Assembly (NCBI GenBank): GCA_036635475.1
Contig: JAVWQH010000004.1
Span: 1-64,000 of the forward strand
DNA: 64,000 nt
From: JAHHUA01 sp036635475
Lineage (GTDB): Bacteria; Bacillota; Clostridia; Oscillospirales; Ruminococcaceae
Reading direction: 5' to 3'
The translations under genes and the position numbers were made by a program. The notes below the pieces were generated by a model that saw only the letters and a program-made list of their open reading frames with translations, was not told where the DNA came from and did no database searches. Below are positions 26,218-35,634 of this stretch, piece by piece. The number at the start of each line of letters is the position of its first letter. Positions within the stretch are counted from its first letter, which is position 1.

Positions 26218-27594
26218 ATGGTTTTTAGCAGTATTTTATTTTTGTTCAGGTTTATGCCAATAGCTTTTCTCATCTACTATTTAATGCCACGCAAGCTTAA
26301 AAATGCCTCGCTGCTTATATTGAGTTTTGTTTTCTATTCTTGGGGCGAAGTCAAGTATTTTCCGATTATGATTGCCTCTATTCTTGTGGATTATACTTGT
26401 TCCCTTGCTATTGAAAAATATCGCAAGAACAAAAATATGTGCCGATTATTTCTTATAATTTCTGTTGTTTTTAATTTGGGAATGCTTATTTTCTTCAAAT
26501 ATACAAACTTTTTTATGGAAAATATCGAATTAATAACAGGCTTAATAACCCCACGTCTTGGACTGACATTGCCGCTTGGAATTAGTTTCTATACTTTCCA
26601 AACAATGTCCTACACCATTGACGTTTATCGTGACAAAGTAAAAGCAGAAAAAAATATTATCGACTTTGGTGCATTTGTTGTACTTTTCCCCCAGCTTATT
26701 GCAGGTCCAATAGTTAAATACACTGATATTAATGTTGAATTAAAATCAAGAAAAGTTAATTTTAATCAAATCACAGAGGGCATCAAACTATTCATTTTCG
26801 GTGTTGGCAGCAAGGTTTTGATAGCTAACAACATCGGTTCTCTTTGGACTGAGCTTGAAACAATCGGATTTTCCAACATATCAACTCCTCTTGCTTGGAT
26901 TGGTATTTTAGCTTTTTCATTCCAGATTTACTTCGATTTTTCGGGATATTCCCTTATGGCGATTGGTCTTGGTAAAATGCTTGGATTTAATTTCCCGAAA
27001 AACTTCGATTTCCCATACATCTCACGCAGTATAACTGAATTTTGGCGTAGATGGCATATGACATTGGGTTCGTGGTTTCGTGAATATGTTTATATCCCTA
27101 TGGGTGGAAATCGTGTTACCCCCCTCAGACGCACTTTCAATCTATTGATCGTTTGGGCAGCCACAGGAATTTGGCATGGTGCAAACTGGAACTTCCTTAT
27201 TTGGGGATTGTTTTTCTTTACAATTATTGTCATTGAAAAACAGTTTATTGGAGATTTTCTTGCAAAGCACAAAGTTTTCTCTCATATTTATGTAATCTTT
27301 TTGTTGCTAATAAGCTGGTCTATCTTCGCATTGACTGATTTTAGCACTTTGACACTGTTTATCTCCCGCCTTTTCTCCTTTAAAGGAGGTACGGATTGGG
27401 TTTATTATCTTCGCAACTATGCTGTTACATTTATCATTGCAGGTATTTTTTCAACTCCTTGGCTGAAAAAATATTACGAAAAGCTCAAACCACAAAGTCC
27501 AATTGCAATAATTATGTTTGCAGGAATTTTCTTGGTTTCAGTTGCATATTTAGTTGATGCAACATATAATCCATTCCTTTACTTCAGATTTTAG
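26218..27594 (+). CDS. MBOAT family O-acyltransferase (AlgI-like)
   Basis: This is a 458-residue multi-pass membrane O-acyltransferase that moves acyl, usually acetyl, groups across the membrane onto extracellular polymers. AlgI-like features are visible: GISFYTFQTMSYTIDVY, FWRRWHMTLGSWFREYVYIPMGG (H280) and the active-site His in ATGIWHGANW (H320, matching AlgI H322). GAGAGG precedes the ATG. It is coupled to a DHHW partner 14 bases downstream, the typical two-component arrangement of alginate, cellulose or teichoic-acid acetylation. The target polymer is not revealed. Confidence 0.93.
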   Translation: MVFSSILFLFRFMPIAFLIYYLMPRKLKNASLLILSFVFYSWGEVKYFPIMIASILVDYTCSLAIEKYRKNKNMCRLFLIISVVFNLGMLIFFKYTNFFMENIELITGLITPRLGLTLPLGISFYTFQTMSYTIDVYRDKVKAEKNIIDFGAFVVLFPQLIAGPIVKYTDINVELKSRKVNFNQITEGIKLFIFGVGSKVLIANNIGSLWTELETIGFSNISTPLAWIGILAFSFQIYFDFSGYSLMAIGLGKMLGFNFPKNFDFPYISRSITEFWRRWHMTLGSWFREYVYIPMGGNRVTPLRRTFNLLIVWAATGIWHGANWNFLIWGLFFFTIIVIEKQFIGDFLAKHKVFSHIYVIFLLLISWSIFALTDFSTLTLFISRLFSFKGGTDWVYYLRNYAVTFIIAGIFSTPWLKKYYEKLKPQSPIAIIMFAGIFLVSVAYLVDATYNPFLYFRF

Positions 27595-27608
27595 GAGGTG
27601 ACGCTTTT

Positions 27609-28742
27609 ATGAAACAATTATTAAAATATCCGCTTATTATAATCTTTTTTGCATTTATAGCAATAGCAACTATTGTGGATTTTATAGTTCCATCAAAACC
27701 ACATTCATATTGGGAAAATCGTGATTTAGCTCAAAAACCTAAAATGACATTAACCTCATTAATTGAGAATAAATACACCTCAGAATATGAAAAATTCATT
27801 AATGACCAATTTGCCGCAAGAGATACGTGGATTAGCATTAAATCAGTTGCTGAAAGTGCTTTAGGCAAAATTGAAAATAATGGTGTTGTGTACGGAAAAG
27901 ATAATTATATGTTTGACAAGCTCAACACTCCTGACCTAGAACGTATTGACAAAAACATTGGTTTTTATCGTGACTTTGTGGAAAAATATCCTGACGAAAA
28001 AATAACAGTAGGAATTATTCCAAACTCTTACTCTGTTTTAACCGACAAAGCTCCCACTTATCTCAATAATATTGACCAAACTCAATATACTGAGAAATTG
28101 TTTTCTCAACTAGAGGGTGAAAATCTATCTGAATTGTATTTTTTAGATGCACTAAAAGCTCATCAAGATGAATATATTTACTATCGCACTGACCACCATT
28201 GGACAACCCTTGGTGCATATTATGCCTATGCTGAATATGTCCGTTCATTAGGTTTTGAACCTGTTAAAATTGAAAGCCTCCAGCCGAAAATTCAAGAAAA
28301 CTTTCTTGGAACATATTTTAACAAATCAAAAAGTTTCAATGCTAAACCTGATTTTATTACTTGGTATGATATTCCAACAGAAGAAATTACAGTTAACCTT
28401 GAATCTGTGGACAGTATGTATGACATTTCAAAGTTCAATGAACGTGATATGTATGCCGCTTTCCTTCGTGGAAATAATGGACAAACAATCATTAAAAGCA
28501 GTGTAAATCAAAATAAAGTAGTCGGCAAGACTTCAAAAATCCTTGTGATTAAAGATTCATATGCCAACTCTTTTGTACCGTTTTTGCTCTACAATTTTGA
28601 TGAGGTTCACGTTGTAGATTTAAGAAAATTTGCCCCGAAACTTAGCCTATACTTGAGCGAAAATGGTTTTGATGAAATACTATTAATGTATAATTTCAAA
28701 AACTTTTCCGAAGACATTAATATTCCAAAGCTAAGATATTAA
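27609..28742 (+). CDS. DHHW family protein, predicted surface acyltransferase partner of the MBOAT protein
   Basis: This is a 377-residue protein with one N-terminal membrane helix (about 9-27) and an extracellular AlgJ/AlgX-like SGNH-type domain. The DHHW motif (residues 195-198, RTDHHWTTLGAYYAY) gives the family its name. A DS motif follows in VIKDSYANSFVPFLL, and the closing FDEILLMYNF block is typical of the family. GGAGG overlaps the upstream MBOAT stop, so translation is coupled. In characterised relatives the MBOAT protein exports the acyl group and this type of protein transfers it to the polymer. Roles here are inferred from that model. Confidence 0.88.
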   Translation: MKQLLKYPLIIIFFAFIAIATIVDFIVPSKPHSYWENRDLAQKPKMTLTSLIENKYTSEYEKFINDQFAARDTWISIKSVAESALGKIENNGVVYGKDNYMFDKLNTPDLERIDKNIGFYRDFVEKYPDEKITVGIIPNSYSVLTDKAPTYLNNIDQTQYTEKLFSQLEGENLSELYFLDALKAHQDEYIYYRTDHHWTTLGAYYAYAEYVRSLGFEPVKIESLQPKIQENFLGTYFNKSKSFNAKPDFITWYDIPTEEITVNLESVDSMYDISKFNERDMYAAFLRGNNGQTIIKSSVNQNKVVGKTSKILVIKDSYANSFVPFLLYNFDEVHVVDLRKFAPKLSLYLSENGFDEILLMYNFKNFSEDINIPKLRY

Positions 28743-28764
28743 TTATATCAATTTAATTTATCAA

Positions 28765-28810
28765 AAAGGCAGAGATTTTTCACCATTTTGGGTGCTAAAT
28801 CTCTGCCTTT
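28765..28810. terminator. Bidirectional terminator between the DHHW and TraX genes
   Basis: A stem of about 14 bp (28765-28778 with 28797-28810) with an inner CACC/GGTG stem has T-rich runs on both sides. It serves both converging genes. Confidence 0.85.
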
Positions 28811-28822
28811 TATTTGTTATCC

Positions 28823-29581
28823 TTAGCGTAAAAAATTCGCTATTATTACTAAAATCGCAATATGTAATGGATAAAAAGCATATACAAAATATTGCATTTT
28901 CTTGCCGCCAAAGCCTTTTTTCCCATTATATAGCCATATTGGAATTAATGCCAACATAGCAGTTGCTTGAATTGGAAATTCAATTAGATTTCCTAGTAAA
29001 GTGAAATTTATTGTTTGTCCACCCAGCCATAAATAATTTATTACAAACATTCCGATTAGCTGTCCCAACCACGCAAATTTATAATTGCGGAATAAATAAA
29101 ACAGCAAAACTGTCAGCACAACAAAGCCTTGATAATCCACCATAGACAATGTTGCCAGTGTAAATCCACCTAAAATTACTAGCAATTCAATCAATATAGT
29201 CAGATACCAACAATTTTTCTTTTTTACCCACTCGATAATCCACATTGCTCCAATTGCTATCAAAAAACCAAAAAGAACATTTTGATGAAATGGATAAAAC
29301 CAGTTTCCACTCATCATAAAATTAAATGGTATTTCAGAAATTAAAGCAAAAATAAATACACGCATTGCATATTTTTTCTTGTTTGATGTTTTGCAAAAGC
29401 CTTCCGCAACTTGAAATGCAAAAATCGGCAACGTAATTCTGCCGATAACTGTTAGCCACAAGTTTCCTTTAATTATAGTTCCCCACAAGTGGTCAAATAG
29501 CATTGTTATCATCGCAATAACTTTCAATGTTGAAGAAGAAAACCCGAATTTTTCCTTGAATTGTATTATTTTATTCTCCAT
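28823..29581 (-). CDS. TraX-like membrane acyltransferase
   Basis: This is a 252-residue membrane protein with about seven helices, matching the TraX family named after the F-pilin N-acetylase. The features are an N-terminal TLKVIAMITMLFDHLWG (membrane segment with a conserved DH) and a central region with GRITLPIFAFQVAEGF. In Firmicutes these proteins are chromosomal and their acceptor is unknown; there is no conjugation gene here. It lies after leuS and converges with the MBOAT-DHHW cassette, which is also an acyl-transfer system, but the shared location may be chance. GGAG lies before the ATG. Confidence 0.82.
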   Translation of the reverse strand: MENKIIQFKEKFGFSSSTLKVIAMITMLFDHLWGTIIKGNLWLTVIGRITLPIFAFQVAEGFCKTSNKKKYAMRVFIFALISEIPFNFMMSGNWFYPFHQNVLFGFLIAIGAMWIIEWVKKKNCWYLTILIELLVILGGFTLATLSMVDYQGFVVLTVLLFYLFRNYKFAWLGQLIGMFVINYLWLGGQTINFTLLGNLIEFPIQATAMLALIPIWLYNGKKGFGGKKMQYFVYAFYPLHIAILVIIANFLR

Positions 29582-29612
29582 ATATTTCTCCGCTTATCCT
29601 GAATTTATTATA

Positions 29613-29637
29613 GGGGACAATGAAAATCACTGTCCCC
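29613..29637 (-). terminator. Weak hairpin after leuS
   Basis: GGGGACA (29613-29619) pairs with TGTCCCC (29631-29637). The minus-strand sequence after it reads TATAATAAA rather than a T run, so termination is doubtful, and the TATAAT could instead belong to a TraX promoter. Confidence 0.35.
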
Positions 29638-29648
29638 CAACTTTGGCT

Positions 29649-32054
29649 TTATTTTGCCACTATATTAACAAGTTTGCCCGCCACGCAAATTTCCTTGACA
29701 ATTGTTTTGCCCTCAAGTGCAGCTGACACATCAGCATCAGCTTTTGCAGCAGCTATCATTTCATCGTTTGTTGCTGTTGTTGAAACAACTATTCTTGCCT
29801 TGATTTTTCCACAAACTTGAACAACGATTTCTGCTGTAGCTTCAACGCATTTACTTTCATCAAAGCTTACCCATTTTTGTTCATTTAGCATACCATCGAA
29901 GTGACAATTTTCCCACATTTCTTCTGAAATATGCGGTGCAAATGGATTTACAAGTATAAGCAAAGTTTTAAGTTCAGCTTTATTTATTGACTTTTTCAAG
30001 TAAAATTCGTTCAAAAGTGACATCATTGTGGCGATTGCAGTATTAAACTTCATTGCCTCAATATCTTGCGATACTTTCTTGATTGTCTTGTGCATTGAAG
30101 CTTCAATATCGCTTGAATACTCATTACCATCAATTAAAAAGTCTTGTAATGCCCAAATTCTATCCAAAAATCTCTTGCAGCCTTTTATTGAAGATGTGTT
30201 CCAAGGTGCAACCTTTTCAAAATCTCCAATGAACATTTCATACAAACGCAGTGTATCTGCTCCGAATTCTTTGATGATATCATCTGGATTTACAACATTT
30301 CCTCTGGACTTGCTCATTTTTTCGCCGTCTTCGCCCAAAATCATTCCATGACTTGTCCTCTTTGCATATGGTTCTTTTGTTTTAACAACACCAATATCAT
30401 ACAAGAACTTGTGCCAAAAACGTGAATATAACAAGTGCAAAGTTGTATGCTCCATACCGCCATTGTACCAATCAACAGGCATCCAATATTCAAGTGCCTC
30501 TTTTGCTGCAAGTTCGCTCATATTGTCGGGGTCGCAATAACGCAAGAAATACCAAGATGAACCTGCCCATTGAGGCATTGTATCTGTTTCACGTTTTGCA
30601 TCGCCACCACAAATAGGGCATTTAACATTCAGCCATTCAGTCATATTTGCAAGTGGTGATTCACCATTTTGCGTTGGTTCATATGACTCAACATCAGGCA
30701 AAGTAAGCGGTAAATCTTTTTCATCAAGTGGCACATAACCACATTTATCACAGTGAATAATAGGAATTGGCTCGCCCCAATATCTTTGACGAGAAAATAC
30801 CCAGTCACGCAATTTATAATTTACTTTTTTTGTTCCCAGATTTTTTTCAGCCAAAAATTCAATGATTTTTTTCTTTGCATCTTCAACAGTTAATCCGTTT
30901 AAGAAATCAGAATTAACCATAATTCCTGTTTGACAATCAGTATATGCTTCTTCTTGAACATTTCCGCCCTTGACAACTTCAACAATTGGCATATTAAATT
31001 GCTTTGCGAACTCCCAATCTCTTGTATCGTGAGCGGGAACAGCCATAATTGCACCTGTTCCATATGTCATTAAAACATAGTCAGATACAAAAATTGGTAT
31101 TTCTTTTCCTGTTGCAGGATTAATTCCGCAAACTCCTTGAAGTTGAACTCCTGTTTTATCCTTAATTACTTCTGCTCTTTCAAAGTCCGATTTTTTCGAT
31201 GCCATTTCTTTATATGCTTTAATTTCTTCGATATTTTCAAGCTTGTCCGCCCATTTATCCAAAAATGGGTGTTCAGGAGAAATTACCATATATGTTGCAC
31301 CGAAAATTGTGTCGGGACGTGTTGTGAATATTTTAAGGTCATCGCCAGCTGTTGTTGCAAACAAAACCTCTGCTCCAAGCGAACGTCCAATCCAGTTCTT
31401 TTGCGAAGTTTTAACTCTGTCTATGTAATCGACATCGTCAAGTCCGTCAATTAGTTTGTCAGCATAATCAGTTATTTTAAGCATCCATTGGCTCTTAACT
31501 TTGTGGACAACTTCACTATGACAACGCTCACAGCCACCGTTTACAACTTCTTCATTCGCCAAAACAACCTTACAACCTGTACACCAGTTTACGGACATTT
31601 CTTTTTTATAAGCTAATCCTTTTTTGAATAACTGCAAAAATATCCATTGTGTCCATTTATAGTAATTAGGGTCTGTTGTATTTATTTCTCTATCCCAATC
31701 AAATGAAATTCCCAGAGATTTTAGCTGACTTTTAAAACGTGCAACATTGTTTTTTGTAACTATCTCAGGGTGAATATGATTTTTTATTGCAAAATTTTCT
31801 GTTGGCAATCCGAATGCGTCCCAACCCATTGGATAGAGTACGTTATAGCCCTCTAATCTGCGTTTTCTTGAAACTATATCAAGGGCAGTGTATGAACGTG
31901 GGTGACCAACGTGCAAGCCTTGACCTGATGGATAAGGAAATTCAACTAATCCATAAAACTTTGGTTTAGTGTAATCATTTGTTGCTGCAAAACATTTTTT
32001 TTCGTCCCATATGTCCTGCCACTTTTTTTCTATTTTATTAAATTCATATTTCAA
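29649..32054 (-). CDS. leuS: Leucyl-tRNA synthetase
   Basis: This is a class I aminoacyl-tRNA synthetase that charges tRNA-Leu, about 801 residues. The HIGH-like motif is in YPSGQGLHVGHPRSY. The zinc module is CTGCKVVLANEEVV...CERCHSEV, the editing domain follows, and KMSKSRGN lies in the C-terminal half. The start is placed at the TTG at 32054, 8 bases after AGAGG; the in-frame GTG at 32063 lies in that binding site. It lies 27 bases after rsfS and has no T-box leader. Confidence 0.96.
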   Translation of the reverse strand: MKYEFNKIEKKWQDIWDEKKCFAATNDYTKPKFYGLVEFPYPSGQGLHVGHPRSYTALDIVSRKRRLEGYNVLYPMGWDAFGLPTENFAIKNHIHPEIVTKNNVARFKSQLKSLGISFDWDREINTTDPNYYKWTQWIFLQLFKKGLAYKKEMSVNWCTGCKVVLANEEVVNGGCERCHSEVVHKVKSQWMLKITDYADKLIDGLDDVDYIDRVKTSQKNWIGRSLGAEVLFATTAGDDLKIFTTRPDTIFGATYMVISPEHPFLDKWADKLENIEEIKAYKEMASKKSDFERAEVIKDKTGVQLQGVCGINPATGKEIPIFVSDYVLMTYGTGAIMAVPAHDTRDWEFAKQFNMPIVEVVKGGNVQEEAYTDCQTGIMVNSDFLNGLTVEDAKKKIIEFLAEKNLGTKKVNYKLRDWVFSRQRYWGEPIPIIHCDKCGYVPLDEKDLPLTLPDVESYEPTQNGESPLANMTEWLNVKCPICGGDAKRETDTMPQWAGSSWYFLRYCDPDNMSELAAKEALEYWMPVDWYNGGMEHTTLHLLYSRFWHKFLYDIGVVKTKEPYAKRTSHGMILGEDGEKMSKSRGNVVNPDDIIKEFGADTLRLYEMFIGDFEKVAPWNTSSIKGCKRFLDRIWALQDFLIDGNEYSSDIEASMHKTIKKVSQDIEAMKFNTAIATMMSLLNEFYLKKSINKAELKTLLILVNPFAPHISEEMWENCHFDGMLNEQKWVSFDESKCVEATAEIVVQVCGKIKARIVVSTTATNDEMIAAAKADADVSAALEGKTIVKEICVAGKLVNIVAK

Positions 32055-32081
32055 ATTAAACACCTCTATTTATAAGTTTTA

Positions 32082-32420
32082 CTAAAATTCTATTTGAGGA
32101 GCATCTGCCCAAAGTCTTTCCATAGCGTAAAACTTACGTGCTTCCTCATCAAAAATATGAATAATAACAGAATTATAATCCATCAAAATCCAGTTTGCAT
32201 TTTGTTCGCCTTCAACTTTTCTTGCATTAACCCCTGCTACTGCCAAAGCTTTATCAGCATACTCGCTAAGAGCTTTAACTTGTGATAAACTTGAACCATT
32301 TGCAATTACAAAATAATCACAAATTGCAGAAAGTCCCTCTATTTTAAGAATTTTAACATCTTTAGCTAACTTTTCTGATAAAACCTTAGCCGCCGTTTTT
32401 GCGATATCAATACCTTCCAT
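32082..32420 (-). CDS. rsfS: Ribosomal silencing factor RsfS
   Basis: RsfS binds ribosomal protein L14 and blocks joining of the subunits when nutrients are short. The protein has 112 residues, with the family segments VLKIEGLSAICDYFVIANG (altered to KILKIEG here) and WILMDYNSVIIHIFDEEARKFY. The ATG follows GGAGG. It lies in the nadD-yqeK, LCP, rsfS, leuS string, where nadD, yqeK and rsfS are a classic Firmicutes neighbourhood. Confidence 0.95.
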   Translation of the reverse strand: MEGIDIAKTAAKVLSEKLAKDVKILKIEGLSAICDYFVIANGSSLSQVKALSEYADKALAVAGVNARKVEGEQNANWILMDYNSVIIHIFDEEARKFYAMERLWADAPQIEF

Positions 32421-32478
32421 AATTGTACCTCCATATTTTATTTTTTATTAAATCATTTATATATATTATTATAAATTT

Positions 32479-33450
32479 CTATGAAACAGATTTTAAATTC
32501 AATTCATCTTCACCAATCATTTCATCTTCAAAGCGAAAATGTTCATTCAAAATTTTCGTTGTTTTAGCTTTATCCAGTACATAAACTGCCGATTTTCCAT
32601 ACATTTCTCCGTTGCCCTCAAGAGTGAAAAAACGTATATTTTCATCTGATATTGTTATCAATTTAGGCAGAATTTCTGCTGACAATGACAAAGGAAAATC
32701 AGTTTCAACTTCTTCATAAGCCATCTTAACAATCCTCGTCAGGGTTATTATATCAAGATTTTTGGCTTTTCCCAATGCTGCAATAACAAAGTTTTTCTGC
32801 ATAGCAAGACGTCCTATATCCCCTGTTGCATATCCTTTTCTGTAGCGAATAAGCCATTCTGCCTGTTCCCCATTCAAGGTTTGATATCCCTTATATAAAA
32901 CTTTATTAGGCAAATAATCCACATAAAATGGAACATCAAATTCAATTCCACCCATTAAATCAACAACTTTACGAAATGCATTCAAATTAATCATTACTGA
33001 ATAATCTATTTTGAGTTTTAACATATCCTCAACTGTGGATTTAAGCAGTTTTATTCCGTCATTTCTATCTTTTCTTAGAGCTAAAACTCCATTAAGTTTT
33101 CCTGTTGACGTTAAATTTCCAACAAAACTATCTCTGGGAATTTGAAGAAAAACAACAGTATTTTCAGTTTTATCATATCTTGCCAAAACTATTACATCAG
33201 TCAAACTTCTGGTTTTATCAACTCCGCACAATAGTGCAGTTATAACCTCGTTATGTGTAACTGTTGGCTCAGCGAATGAAGATATTCCTGAATTTTCATT
33301 GGTTTGGGAAGACAATTCCTCTTTTATTTGATAATTAAAGCTTATTTTCTCGTCTATTTTACTTTTTATAGACACCGAACTCAATGCTATAACACAAAAT
33401 GAAAAAATCAGAATGAGAATTGTTCCCGTAATAATACGCTTTTTAATCAA
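32479..33450 (-). CDS. LytR-CpsA-Psr (LCP) family protein
   Basis: This is a 323-residue membrane-anchored protein that, in the family, transfers glycan polymers such as teichoic acids from undecaprenyl phosphate to peptidoglycan. It has an N-terminal helix (about 5-27) and the extracellular LCP domain with TVVFLQIPRDSFVG, VDLMGGIEFDVP and IRYRKGYATGDIGRLAMQ, including the conserved Arg and Asp residues that bind the polyprenyl phosphate. It lies between nadD-yqeK and rsfS. The start is TTG, 8 bases after GGAGG. The exact polymer is not known. Confidence 0.92.
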   Translation of the reverse strand: MIKKRIITGTILILIFSFCVIALSSVSIKSKIDEKISFNYQIKEELSSQTNENSGISSFAEPTVTHNEVITALLCGVDKTRSLTDVIVLARYDKTENTVVFLQIPRDSFVGNLTSTGKLNGVLALRKDRNDGIKLLKSTVEDMLKLKIDYSVMINLNAFRKVVDLMGGIEFDVPFYVDYLPNKVLYKGYQTLNGEQAEWLIRYRKGYATGDIGRLAMQKNFVIAALGKAKNLDIITLTRIVKMAYEEVETDFPLSLSAEILPKLITISDENIRFFTLEGNGEMYGKSAVYVLDKAKTTKILNEHFRFEDEMIGEDELNLKSVS

Positions 33451-33501
33451 TACATTTTCCTCCGAACTTATATTAAGTTTGTAGTTATGTATTGATTAAA
33501 A

Positions 33502-34686
33502 CTATTTTACACAATAAAAATTATATGTTTGTGCTGTTGCAAGGCTTATGGGATTTGCTTTTTCAAGTATTTTTTTAAGGTTAAATCTCAATATTTCTTC
33601 AACAGCTTCATCTAAATTTTCCTCAGAAATTTTTCGGATATTTTCAAAATCCGGATATGTCCTGTCCTCACTTGTTAAATCTGCAACAAATATCAATTTC
33701 TCAAAAAGACTCATATTCGCTTTTCCCGTTGTGTGCCACATAACCGCTTGAGTTATGTCAGTATTATATATTCTGAGTTCACTTTTAATATACTCGCAAG
33801 CAGCTATTCCATGGAGAATTGATTCTTGAGCCAAAGTTGCATTATCCCAGATTATATCAGATTTTTTAATCCAATGCAACATTTCATCATGAGTCATACT
33901 TTTGCAAATATCGTGAACAATTCCAGCGACTTTCGCCTTGTTTGTGTCACAGCCATATATTTGTGCAAGATAAACTGCTCTTTTTGAAACGGCAAGGGAA
34001 TGTATATACCTTTTTTCATCAACCATTTCTTTGACTTTTTCACTATAAAATTCAAAATCGTATTCATATGCAATCTTGTCACAGCCATAAAGTCCGTTTT
34101 GGACAATATATTCAATTACTTTTATAGGAACTATCAAACTTGACATTTGTTCAAGATAATGTTTGTTAAAACTATCTCGAATTTCCGTTGAACTTACCTC
34201 AAATATACCACCATTAAAGACAATAGTCCGACAACCATCTTCCTTTAATTTTTCTGCAAATTCGACAATTGGGTCTATAACATCACTTGTTCTTGCTCCA
34301 ACGCAGACAGTAACCATATCTTTAAGCTCTTCGTAGCAATGCCATTTATCAAAATGCAAAAACATATCGCTGCCCATAATAAGGAAAAATTCATCATCTG
34401 GGTACTGCACTTTAAGCATATGAATTGTTGTTGATGTGTAACTTTGCTCTGTTCGTTCAACCTCAAAAGGACAAACCTCAATGTTATTATATCCCTCAAA
34501 AGCCAATTTACACATATTAATACGGTCTTTTCCGTCAATAAGATTTGAACTTTCCTTATGGCATGGATTTCCCACAGGAACAATAATAAGCTTATCAAGT
34601 CCCAGCTTTTCTTTTGCAAAAGTGGCTAGCTTGATGTGTCCAATATGAATTGGGTTAAATGAACCCCCAAAAACTCCAATTTTCAT
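33502..34686 (-). CDS. nadD: Fused nicotinate-nucleotide adenylyltransferase / YqeK HD hydrolase
   Basis: This one 394-residue protein joins two enzymes that are usually separate neighbours. Residues 1-198 are NadD, which converts nicotinate mononucleotide to deamido-NAD, with GGSFNPIHIGH at 7-17 and SSTEIR at 165-170. Residues 205-394 are a YqeK-type HD domain, with ligands H229, H258-D259, H318 and D336; YqeK hydrolyses diadenosine tetraphosphate in characterised relatives. The frame is continuous, with no stop or frameshift signal, and both motif sets are intact. It follows yhbY by 12 bases. The ATG has GGGTGGGG upstream. Confidence 0.93.
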   Translation of the reverse strand: MKIGVFGGSFNPIHIGHIKLATFAKEKLGLDKLIIVPVGNPCHKESSNLIDGKDRINMCKLAFEGYNNIEVCPFEVERTEQSYTSTTIHMLKVQYPDDEFFLIMGSDMFLHFDKWHCYEELKDMVTVCVGARTSDVIDPIVEFAEKLKEDGCRTIVFNGGIFEVSSTEIRDSFNKHYLEQMSSLIVPIKVIEYIVQNGLYGCDKIAYEYDFEFYSEKVKEMVDEKRYIHSLAVSKRAVYLAQIYGCDTNKAKVAGIVHDICKSMTHDEMLHWIKKSDIIWDNATLAQESILHGIAACEYIKSELRIYNTDITQAVMWHTTGKANMSLFEKLIFVADLTSEDRTYPDFENIRKISEENLDEAVEEILRFNLKKILEKANPISLATAQTYNFYCVK

Positions 34687-34698
34687 AAATTCCCCACC

Positions 34699-34989
34699 CT
34701 AGTCAATAATAATTTTTGGTTCTTTATTATTTCTTCTGTAGAGAACGAACCTTGAACCTATTACTTGTACAATATCAGAATGGGTTTTTTCTGCAATTTC
34801 TTGTGCAGCTTCTCTTGAAAATGCAGGTGAATTATCCAATGCTCTCATTTTAATTATCTCTCTCGCTGTTAATGCGTCATCAACTTGCTTGATAAGTGCA
34901 TCACCTATGCCGCCTTTTCCAACCTGCAAAATTGTGTCAATACCATTTGCCATTCCTCTTAGTTTAGCTCTTTGTTTGCTTGTAATCAT
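34699..34989 (-). CDS. yhbY: YhbY family RNA-binding protein (CRM domain)
   Basis: This is a 96-residue CRM-domain protein associated with pre-50S ribosomes. The typical features are ITSKQRAKLRG, GKGGIGDALIKQ and the ALDNSPAFSREAA segment. The start is the ATG at 34989, 9 bases after AAGG; an upstream in-frame GTG at 35001 overlaps that site. It sits between rdgB and nadD-yqeK, the standard Firmicutes order. Confidence 0.93.
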   Translation of the reverse strand: MITSKQRAKLRGMANGIDTILQVGKGGIGDALIKQVDDALTAREIIKMRALDNSPAFSREAAQEIAEKTHSDIVQVIGSRFVLYRRNNKEPKIIID

Positions 34990-35037
34990 ATATTTTTTCA
35001 CCTTTCAAGTGTGTAGATTATCTTTTATATTTTAAAA

Positions 35038-35634
35038 TTATTCTGCATTTTTTATTATTTCAGGCAAATTATTTGCAAGAAGTCGCAATGCTTTTCCTCT
35101 GTGACTAATCTCATCTTTTTCTTCGTCAGTCATCTCCGCCATAGTTTTTTCGCCAACAACAAAAATTGGGTCATATCCAAAACCGCTATCTCCTTTAGGC
35201 TCATATCCAATTTTGCCATCGCATCTTCCATTGAAAATATATTCTTTGCTATCTTTGTCAATATAAACAATAACGCAACTGTAATATGCACTTCTATCTG
35301 TTGTGTTCTTTGCAGCAATTTCGTCAATGAGCTTTTGCATTTTTTCTGGATAAGGCAAATCTTCTCCGCCATATCTTGCCGAATAAACCCCAGGTCTGCC
35401 GTCAAGACAGTTTACGCATATGCCCGAATCATCTGAAATAACCGGCTTACCTGTTATTTTATGCAGTGTTCTTGCCTTTATCAGTGCATTTTCTTCAAAT
35501 GTTGTTCCATCTTCCACTATTTCCACTGCAATTTCTGCATCTTTCATTGATATTAATGTTATATCATAATCCGACATAACTCTGTTCAATTCTTTTAGCT
35601 TTCCATTATTCTTCGTTGCTGCTATTACTATCAT
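35038..35634 (-). CDS. rdgB: XTP/dITP diphosphatase (RdgB/HAM1 family)
   Basis: This enzyme removes non-canonical purine triphosphates (dITP, XTP) from the nucleotide pool. It has 198 residues with AATKNNGKLKEL, SDDSGICV and PGVYSARYGG, and the C-terminal SHRGKALRLL. The ATG at 35634 is preceded by AGGAGG; the ORF can extend six codons further to 35652 but has no site there. The start overlaps the end of ftsY by 29 bases, so it is probably translationally coupled. Confidence 0.95.
   Translation of the reverse strand: MIVIAATKNNGKLKELNRVMSDYDITLISMKDAEIAVEIVEDGTTFEENALIKARTLHKITGKPVISDDSGICVNCLDGRPGVYSARYGGEDLPYPEKMQKLIDEIAAKNTTDRSAYYSCVIVYIDKDSKEYIFNGRCDGKIGYEPKGDSGFGYDPIFVVGEKTMAEMTDEEKDEISHRGKALRLLANNLPEIIKNAE

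Noticed and set aside
28823..29581. TraX gene as evidence for a conjugative element
   Set aside because: There are no relaxase, type IV secretion or other transfer genes nearby; chromosomal TraX-like genes are common in Firmicutes.
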